Part shown: in pieces, positions 58,629 to 64,000 of the stretch | How the letters are laid out: each line of letters begins with the position of its first letter | Position numbering within the stretch: position 1 is the first letter of the stretch | NCBI RefSeq assembly: GCF_900105245.1 | Contig: NZ_FNSZ01000001.1 | Coordinates: forward strand, 3,224,001-3,288,000 | Direction of reading: 5' to 3' | DNA from: Streptomyces sp. 1222.5 | GTDB lineage: Bacteria; Actinomycetota; Actinomycetes; Streptomycetales; Streptomycetaceae | Length of the DNA: 64,000 bases | Notes under the pieces: model-generated | Told to the model about the DNA's origin: nothing | What the model saw: only the letters and a program-made list of their open reading frames with translations | Database searches by the model: none | Made by a program: the position numbers and the translations under genes

Positions 58629-61391
58629 CTGACTACGACGTTTCGAGACCTTGGGATCCTGCCCGAGACGGCCGAGGCCCTGGAGGCCGTCGGCATCATC
58701 AACCCCTTCCCCATCCAGGAGATGACGCTCCCCGTCGCCCTTTCCGGCACGGACGTCATCGGCCAGGCGAAGACCGGTACCGGCAAGACGCTGGGCTTCG
58801 GTCTCCCGCTCCTGGAGCGCGTCACCGTCCCCGCCGACGTCGAGGCCGGACGCGCCACCCCCGAAGCCCTCACCGACGCCCCGCAGGCGCTCGTCGTCGT
58901 GCCGACGCGCGAGCTGTGCACCCAGGTCACCAACGACCTGCTCACGGCCGGCAAGGTCCGTAACGTGCGCGTGCTGGCGATCTACGGCGGCCGGGCGTAC
59001 GAGCCGCAGGTCGAGGCCCTGAAGAAGGGCGTCGACGTCGTCGTCGGCACCCCGGGCCGGCTGCTGGACCTCGCGGGCCAGAAGAAGCTGAACCTCAACC
59101 ACATCAAGAGCCTGGTCCTCGACGAGGCCGACGAGATGCTCGACCTGGGCTTCCTGCCCGACGTCGAGAAGATCATCAACCTGCTGCCGGCAAGGCGCCA
59201 GACCATGCTGTTCTCGGCCACCATGCCGGGCGCGGTCATCGGCCTCGCCCGCCGGTACATGTCGCAGCCCACCCACATCCGCGCCACCGCGCCGGACGAC
59301 GAGGGCATGACGGTCGCGAACATCAAGCAGTTCGTCTACCGCGCGCACTCCATGGACAAGCCGGAGATGATCGCCCGCATCCTGCAGTCCGAGGGCCGCG
59401 GACTGGCGATGATCTTCTGCCGCACCAAGCGCACGGCCGCCGACATCGCCGAGCAGCTCCAGCGCCGCGGCTTCGCCTCCGGCGCCGTCCACGGCGACCT
59501 CGGCCAGGGCGCTCGCGAGCAGGCGCTGCGCGCCTTCCGCAACGGCAAGGTCGACGTCCTCGTCTGCACCGACGTCGCCGCGCGCGGCATCGACGTCGAG
59601 GGCGTGACCCACGTCATCAACTACCAGTCCCCCGAGGACGAGAAGACGTACCTGCACCGCGTCGGCCGCACCGGCCGGGCGGGCGCCAAGGGTACGGCGA
59701 TCACGTTCGTCGACTGGGACGACATCCCGCGCTGGCAGCTGATCAACAAGGCGCTGGAGCTGGACTTCAACGACCCGGCGGAGACGTACTCGAGCTCCCC
59801 GCACCTGTTCTCCGACCTCGGCATCCCCGCGGGCACGAAGGGCATACTGCCGCGCTCGGAGCGGACCCGTGCGGGTCTGGGCGCGGAGGAGCTGGAGGAC
59901 CTGGGCGAGACCGGCGGGCGTGGCGCTCGCGGCGGTCGTGGCGACCGGGGCGACCGGGGCGGCCGGGGTGGCCGCGCCCAGTCCGAGACGGCCGAGCAGG
60001 AGCGTCCGGCCCGTACGCCGCGCCGTCGCCGCCGTACCCGCGGGGGCGCCCCCGCGGACGCCACCGCCACGTCGGCACCGGCACCGTCCGTGGAGTCCGG
60101 CACCGAGGAGGCGCAGGCGGCCCGTACGCCGCGCCGTCGTCGCCGTACCCGCGGCGGAGCGCCCGGTGAGGCCCTGCCGGCCGCCGCGACGGTCACGGCC
60201 GACGAGGCAGCCGTCGAGGCGGTGGACACGGTGGAGGCTCCGGCCGAGCCGGCCGCCGCGGAGAAGCCGCGCCGCCGTCGCACCCGCAGGACGGCGGAGC
60301 AGCCGGCGACGGAGACGGCCGTGGAGCCGACCGTAGCGGCCGGCCCGGTCTCCGAGCCGGTCGTCGAGGCCGCTCCGGCCGAGGAGGCCGCACCGCGCCG
60401 CCGTACCCGCAAGGCGGCCGCTGCCGCCGAGACCGCCGTCGACACGGCGGAGGGCACGGAGGCCAAGCCGCGCCGCCGCACCCGCAAGACCGCCGAGCCG
60501 GTCACGGAGGCCGCTGCCACCGAGGCCCCGGCCACGGAGGACGCCCCGGCCGCCAAGCCGCGCCGCACCCGCAAGACCACCGCTGCCGCCGAGGCCGCCG
60601 TGGACACCGCGGAAGGCACGGAGACCAAGCCCCGCCGCACGCGCAAGGCTGCCGCCACCACCGAGGCCCCGGCCACGGAGGACGCCCCGGCCGCCAAGCC
60701 GCGCCGCACCCGCAAGACCACCGCTGCCGCCGAGGCCGCCGTGGACACCGCGGAAGGCACGGAGACCAAGCCCCGCCGCACGCGCAAGGCTGCCGCCACC
60801 ACCGAGGCCCCGGCCACGGAGGAGACCCCGGCCGCCAAGCCGCGCCGCACCCGCAAGACCACCGCTGCCGCCGAGGCCGCCGTGGACACCGCGGAAGGCA
60901 CCGAGGCCAAGCCCCGCCGCACGCGCAAGGCTGCCGCCACCACCGAGGCCCCGGCCACGGAGGAGACCCCGGCCGCCAAGCCGCGCCGCACCCGCAAGAC
61001 CACCGCTGCCGCCGAGGCCGCCGTGGACACCGCGGAAGGCACCGAGGCCAAGCCCCGCCGCACGCGCAAGGCTGCCGCCACCACCGAGGCCCCGGCCACG
61101 AAGGAGACCCCGGCCGCCAAGCCGCGCCGCACCCGCAAGACCACCGCTGCCGCCGAGGCCGCCGTGGACACCGCGGAAGGCACCGAGGCCAAGCCCCGCC
61201 GTACCCGGAAGGCCGCCACCGCCGTGGTGGAGGCCGACGGGGCCGAGGCCGCCGCTCCGAAGGTCCGGCGGACCCGTAAGGCCGTCGCGGCCGCTCCGGA
61301 GATTCCGGCGCAGGCCAGTGACGAGCCGGAGGCCGAGCCGCGCCGCCGCACCCGCAAGGCGACGGCCGCCGTGGAGGCCCCGGAGGCCTGA
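58629..61391 (+). CDS. DEAD-box RNA helicase with arginine-rich repetitive tail
   Basis: 920 aa if started at the CTG at 58629. Helicase core 1–430: Q motif GIINPFPIQ, AKTGTGKT, PTREL, TPGRLLD, DEAD (LDEADEMLD), SAT and HRVGRTGRAG. Then an RG-rich stretch (RGARGGRGDRGDRG) and a basic tail with PRRRRRTRGGAP blocks and about five 47-aa repeats. Role expected in ribosome biogenesis or cold stress. The start is CTG: AGAGG lies 7 nt upstream and the following sequence matches the family N-terminus; an ATG at 58548 would add 27 non-coding-looking residues. Confidence 0.93.
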   Translation: MTTTFRDLGILPETAEALEAVGIINPFPIQEMTLPVALSGTDVIGQAKTGTGKTLGFGLPLLERVTVPADVEAGRATPEALTDAPQALVVVPTRELCTQVTNDLLTAGKVRNVRVLAIYGGRAYEPQVEALKKGVDVVVGTPGRLLDLAGQKKLNLNHIKSLVLDEADEMLDLGFLPDVEKIINLLPARRQTMLFSATMPGAVIGLARRYMSQPTHIRATAPDDEGMTVANIKQFVYRAHSMDKPEMIARILQSEGRGLAMIFCRTKRTAADIAEQLQRRGFASGAVHGDLGQGAREQALRAFRNGKVDVLVCTDVAARGIDVEGVTHVINYQSPEDEKTYLHRVGRTGRAGAKGTAITFVDWDDIPRWQLINKALELDFNDPAETYSSSPHLFSDLGIPAGTKGILPRSERTRAGLGAEELEDLGETGGRGARGGRGDRGDRGGRGGRAQSETAEQERPARTPRRRRRTRGGAPADATATSAPAPSVESGTEEAQAARTPRRRRRTRGGAPGEALPAAATVTADEAAVEAVDTVEAPAEPAAAEKPRRRRTRRTAEQPATETAVEPTVAAGPVSEPVVEAAPAEEAAPRRRTRKAAAAAETAVDTAEGTEAKPRRRTRKTAEPVTEAAATEAPATEDAPAAKPRRTRKTTAAAEAAVDTAEGTETKPRRTRKAAATTEAPATEDAPAAKPRRTRKTTAAAEAAVDTAEGTETKPRRTRKAAATTEAPATEETPAAKPRRTRKTTAAAEAAVDTAEGTEAKPRRTRKAAATTEAPATEETPAAKPRRTRKTTAAAEAAVDTAEGTEAKPRRTRKAAATTEAPATKETPAAKPRRTRKTTAAAEAAVDTAEGTEAKPRRTRKAATAVVEADGAEAAAPKVRRTRKAVAAAPEIPAQASDEPEAEPRRRTRKATAAVEAPEA
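60540..61200 (+). repeat. 141-bp coding tandem repeats in the helicase tail
   Basis: Exact 141-bp period (47 aa) with unit starts at 60540, 60681, 60822, 60963 and 61104; four full units and a partial fifth. Units contain AAKPRRTRKTT and AVDTAEGTE. Upstream degenerate units suggest older expansion. Near-identity implies recent duplication and likely copy-number variation between strains. Confidence 0.92.
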
Positions 61392-61420
61392 CCGGCACCG
61401 CACCACGGTGCACACGATCC

Positions 61421-61460
61421 GCCGATGGCCCGGCCCACTTCCGTGGGCCGGGCCATCGGC
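61421..61460 (+). terminator. Terminator after the DEAD helicase
   Basis: Perfect 18-bp stem (61421–61438 and 61443–61460), loop TTCC, followed by GTTCTCC; it starts 29 nt past the stop codon. Confidence 0.9.
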
Positions 61461-61530
61461 GTTCTCCGCGCGCCTGCGTGCCCCTCCGCACCCTGCGCGG
61501 GTCCCGTCCGTGCCCGATAGCCTGCTCCTC

Positions 61531-62412
61531 ATGAGCAGGCCCGCGACCTTCGTCCCGCCCCCCGGCGCCCGTGCGTACACCCTGCGGACGGCACGCGGTG
61601 AGTTCGCCGTCGTCGACGCGCCCGTGGCCGCCGGGGTCGAGCCCCGGGGAGTCGCGCTGCTGCTGCCGGGGTTCACCGGCAGCAAGGAGGACTTCAACCC
61701 GCTGCACGTCCCGCTCGCGGAGCGCGGGTACCGGACCGTGGCCGTCGACGGGCGCGGCCAGTTCGAGTCGGACGGTCCCGCGACCGACGAATCCGCCTAC
61801 GCGCAGGAGGAGTTGGCGCGAGACGTGCTGGCGCAGGCGGCGGCGCTCGGGCAGCCGGTGCATCTGCTGGGGCACTCGCTCGGCGGGCAGATCTCCCGCG
61901 CGGCGGTCCTGCTCGACCACGCACCGTTCCTGTCGCTGACCCTGATGGCGTCCGGCCCGGCGCAGATCTCGGCGTCCCAGCGGGAGCGGGTGAAGCTGTT
62001 GCGGGACGCGCTCGCGGTGATGAGCATGGCCGAGGTGTGGGACGCGATCCAGGCGATGGAGACGCCCGAGGAGACCGAGACGCCGTCGCTCGACGGCGGC
62101 CTGGACGAACGGGACGACCTGCGGCGCCGCTGGCTGGCCACCAAGCCCGCCCAACTCATCGCCACCGGAAACCAGTTGTGCACGGAGCCGGACCGGATCG
62201 CCGAACTGGCCGCCGTACCACTGCCGTTCCATGTGCTGTCGGGCTCCCAGGACGACACCTGGCCGCTGCCGCTGCTCGACGACATGGCGGTACGGCTGCG
62301 GGCGCGGCGGACCGTCATCGACGGGGCCGAGCACTCCCCCAACACCGACCGTCCGCTCGCCACCGCCGAGGCGATCGCCGGCTTCTGGGACGGCGGCACG
62401 TCCGGGGCGTGA
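61531..62412 (+). CDS. Alpha/beta hydrolase
   Basis: 293 aa. LLLPGFTGSKEDF (oxyanion), nucleophile GHSLGGQISR, acid LSGSQDDTWP and His GAEHSPNTDRP. General esterase/lipase-like fold; no signal peptide. ATG 61531 has TAGCCT at 61518–61523 exactly 7 nt upstream, consistent with leaderless transcription from its own promoter after the helicase terminator. Substrate unknown. Confidence 0.92.
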   Translation: MSRPATFVPPPGARAYTLRTARGEFAVVDAPVAAGVEPRGVALLLPGFTGSKEDFNPLHVPLAERGYRTVAVDGRGQFESDGPATDESAYAQEELARDVLAQAAALGQPVHLLGHSLGGQISRAAVLLDHAPFLSLTLMASGPAQISASQRERVKLLRDALAVMSMAEVWDAIQAMETPEETETPSLDGGLDERDDLRRRWLATKPAQLIATGNQLCTEPDRIAELAAVPLPFHVLSGSQDDTWPLPLLDDMAVRLRARRTVIDGAEHSPNTDRPLATAEAIAGFWDGGTSGA

Positions 62413-62451
62413 CCCCGCGCGCGTACCGGAGCCCGCCGGCCGCGCGCCGGG

Positions 62452-63357
62452 CTAGTACTGCGCCTGAAGGTGGTCCCAGAAACCGTCCCTGAGGGAGCGG
62501 CGCAGGTCCGCCTGGCCGCGCAGGGAGTACTGGAGCAGGCCCTCGGCCTCGACCAGCAGGTCCTGGTCGACGGAGCCCGGCAGGTAGGGGTGGCCGGGGA
62601 GCAGTTCGACCAGTGCCTCGCGACCTCGGGAGGCGAGCCACTTCGCGGCGATCTGGGCGCCGACGAAGCGGACGGCCTCGCGGGTGGGGCGGGCGCCGGC
62701 CGTGGCCTCGTAGGCGGCGGCCGTGCGCCGGGTGACGTACGGCTTGAAGAACTCCAGGTCGAGGGTGCGCTGGCTGTCCACCTCCCAGAGCAGTGGCTCG
62801 GCCTGGTTGCGGCCCTCGGGCGCCTCGATGCCCCAGAGGTGGACGCGGGCGCCGTACCCCTGGGCCGCCTCGACGGCCGACACCAGGTCCTCGTCGCCGC
62901 CGAGCAGGGCCGCGTCACTGATCGCGCGGTGCCGGGCGAGGGACTCCAGGTCGGAACGGATCAGGGAGTCGACGCCCTTCTGCTGGTTGTTGGCGTTGAG
63001 GTTGCCGAGGCGGACTTTGACGTCGGGGAGTTCGGCGATGGACTGCTGCTCGGCGGTGTGGATGCGGCGGCGGGCGCCGTCGTACCAGTACACGCGGAGC
63101 AGCCGGCTGTCCGCGAAGATCGTGCGGGCGCGGTCGATCAGCGCGTCGATCAGCCCCTCGGCGTCGAGGTCGAAGGCCCGGCGGTCCTCGGTCCCGGCGA
63201 CCAGCCGCCCGGCGGCCGCGTACAGATAGCCCGCGTCGACGAAGATCGCGTGGGTCGAGGGCGTCTTCGCCACCTCGGCGAGCATGCGCTGCAGCAGCTC
63301 GTTCGTGCGGTCGATGCGGGCGCCCAGGGCCGCCAGTTCGTCGTTCATCGCCTCCAT
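62452..63357 (-). CDS. NYN-domain (PIN-like) RNase-family protein
   Basis: 301 aa from ATG 63357. Acidic residues of a NYN metal site: HAIFVDAGYLYAAAG, KGVDSLIRSDL and ALLGGDEDLVSAVEAAQ; the second Asp run is typical of NYN nucleases. C-terminal about 100 residues form a separate helical domain. NYN proteins process or degrade RNA. An ATG at 63348 and a GTG at 63372 are alternatives. Divergent from a 50-aa gene; targets unknown. Confidence 0.88.
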   Translation of the reverse strand: MEAMNDELAALGARIDRTNELLQRMLAEVAKTPSTHAIFVDAGYLYAAAGRLVAGTEDRRAFDLDAEGLIDALIDRARTIFADSRLLRVYWYDGARRRIHTAEQQSIAELPDVKVRLGNLNANNQQKGVDSLIRSDLESLARHRAISDAALLGGDEDLVSAVEAAQGYGARVHLWGIEAPEGRNQAEPLLWEVDSQRTLDLEFFKPYVTRRTAAAYEATAGARPTREAVRFVGAQIAAKWLASRGREALVELLPGHPYLPGSVDQDLLVEAEGLLQYSLRGQADLRRSLRDGFWDHLQAQY

Positions 63358-63457
63358 TGTCCCGTTGGTCACGCTGCGAACACAACCGGTCCCGGTCGGT
63401 CCCACGAGGATCGCTTACCGGTCGGTAATTAGACGTTCGAAAAATTTCTTTAGCGTA

Positions 63458-63485
63458 GGGAATGTTTGTAACAAGAAGCACGTTG
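63458..63485 (+). promoter_or_regulatory. Sigma-R-like promoter for a 50-aa gene
   Basis: GGGAAT (63458–63463), 18-nt spacer, GTTG (63482–63485), full match to sigma-R consensus. It lies in an unusually AT-rich stretch (63420–63470); predicted leader about 75 nt. Confidence 0.65.
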
Positions 63486-63565
63486 ACTACGTACGACACC
63501 GGATACCCATCCGGTGCTCACAAGTAGTTCTCCGCAGGAGGATGACCAGACGAAGGGAGAAGCCC

Positions 63566-63718
63566 ATGCGCTTCGAAATCATGCGACTCGACCACGTCGA
63601 CGGGACCACCGTGGACAGCAGGGTCGTGGACGCCGCCTCCGTCAACCGGATCGTTCAGCAGGCCGCCGCCGTAGGACAGCGCCTCTGGATCCGCCCGGCC
63701 GAGACCCCGGCCTCGTAG
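63566..63718 (+). CDS. 50-aa orphan small protein
   Basis: Begins MRFEIMRLDHVDGTTVDSRV and ends RPAETPAS; composition suggests a small beta-alpha domain. Ribosome binding site AAGGGAG precedes the ATG at 5–6 nt. A sigma-R-like promoter upstream suggests induction by thiol stress. No family recognised. Convergent with the MarC gene, with a terminator between. Confidence 0.7.
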   Translation: MRFEIMRLDHVDGTTVDSRVVDAASVNRIVQQAAAVGQRLWIRPAETPAS

Positions 63719-63739
63719 CGGGCACGGCCACTCAAGCTT

Positions 63740-63780
63740 TCCGGGGGAGCCGAACCGGGCGAAGGGTCAGCTCCCCCGGA
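63740..63780. terminator. Hairpin between the 50-aa gene and MarC gene
   Basis: TCCGGGGGAGC (63740–63750) and its complement (63770–63780), 19-nt loop; the right arm lies inside the last MarC codons. Confidence 0.6.
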
Positions 63781-64000
63781 TGACCTGAGTGATTCCGTTG
63801 ATGATCTGCTGCACCGCGATCGCGGAGAGCATCATGCCCGCGAGCCGCGTCACCAGGACGACGCCGCCGTCCTTGATGACCCGGATGATCAGCAGCGAGT
63901 AACGCATCACCAGCCACAGCACGACGTGGATCGCGAGGATCGCGGACCACACCGAGACCTGCGTGGCGACACTGCCGGCCTTCTGCACGGCCAGGATCAC
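63767..64000 (-). CDS. MarC-family integral membrane protein, C-terminal part
   Basis: Only the last 77 codons are in the window; the gene continues to the right. Two hydrophobic helices (VSVWSAILAIHVVLWLVM, YSLLIIRVI) and the MarC-type ending LAGMMLSAIAVQQIINGITQ are visible. MarC proteins are six-helix membrane proteins of unclear transport function. Family call rests on the C-terminal motif. Confidence 0.82.
   Translation of the reverse strand: MILAVQKAGSVATQVSVWSAILAIHVVLWLVMRYSLLIIRVIKDGGVVLVTRLAGMMLSAIAVQQIINGITQVIRGS

Noticed and set aside
60540..61200. 141-bp repeats considered as CRISPR or mobile DNA
   Set aside because: They stay in frame and encode amino-acid repeats within one gene.
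63420..63475. AT-rich island considered as an attachment site or horizontal insertion border
   Set aside because: No integrase, tRNA remnant or direct repeats; the island is short and contains a plausible promoter.

Overview
This is chromosomal DNA from a Streptomyces or a very close relative. Evidence: very high GC with strong G/C at third codon positions, many GTG starts, many leaderless genes, an initiator tRNA without an encoded CCA, a wblC (whiB7-type) regulator, and a neighbourhood I recall from the Streptomyces wblC–moeZ region. The core order also resembles, by recall and not by search, the Mycobacterium tuberculosis region running from the UPF0182 gene through ylbL, zincin_2, ABC1 kinase, whiB7, uvrD2, mycoredoxin, nudC, adnBA, an MGMT-like gene, moeZ, DUF3152, TetR, DUF3107 and a ferritin-like gene to a DEAD helicase. 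No prophage, insertion sequence, CRISPR array or rRNA was seen.

Layout. 0–9.5 kb: truncated TPR gene, initiator tRNA, UPF0182 membrane protein, PPA1309-family protein, YlbL PDZ/Lon-like protease, small membrane protein, MoaE, an NAD-dependent SDR, a zincin_2 protein and a NUDIX hydrolase. 9.6–16.3 kb: two AIM24 proteins and a TerD–AIM24 fusion, a YgjP-like metallopeptidase, an E1/ThiF-like protein and an ABC1/UbiB-family kinase. 16.3–18.5 kb: two small proteins, then wblC with a coupled basic protein and a leader containing a 106-codon upstream ORF and an attenuator. 18.5–32 kb: a repair and redox block with UvrD2, mycoredoxin, NudC, an M20 dipeptidase, AdnB/AdnA and an alkyltransferase-like protein. 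32–41.5 kb: a kinase-like/LPG-synthase-TM membrane protein, two tripeptidyl-aminopeptidase-like lipoproteins, a secreted RICIN protein, a DUF6445 oxygenase-like protein and MoeZ. 41.5–46.6 kb: a tightly coupled cluster of PelF-like glycosyltransferase, membrane protein, sORF, epimerase and Spherulin4/GH114-like protein, suggesting a Pel-like exopolysaccharide locus. 46.8–52.5 kb: an oligopeptide-type ABC transporter operon preceded by a leaderless, cysteine-containing leader peptide under a strong promoter overlapped by a perfect palindrome. 52.5–64 kb: DUF3152 metalloprotease, alpha/beta hydrolases, TetR regulator, DUF3107, ferritin-like protein, DEAD-box helicase with a 141-bp repeat array, NYN nuclease-like protein and the end of a MarC-family gene.

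How it fits together. The core couples thiol/oxidative stress, DNA repair, sulfur/molybdenum-cofactor chemistry and antibiotic-responsive regulation. Three sites match the sigma-R thiol-stress promoter consensus, upstream of mycoredoxin, moeZ and a 50-aa orphan gene. wblC has an AT-rich box next to its -35, as in autoregulated whiB7/wblC promoters. Accessory blocks appear inserted between core genes: AIM24/TerD, TAP/RICIN/DUF6445, and the Pel-like plus ABC transporter segment between moeZ and the DUF3152 gene.

The best candidates for something new are the Pel-like cluster, the leader peptide/operator of the ABC operon, the AIM24–TerD array and the detailed architecture of the wblC attenuator. 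All family assignments come from reading motifs by eye; no database was searched.
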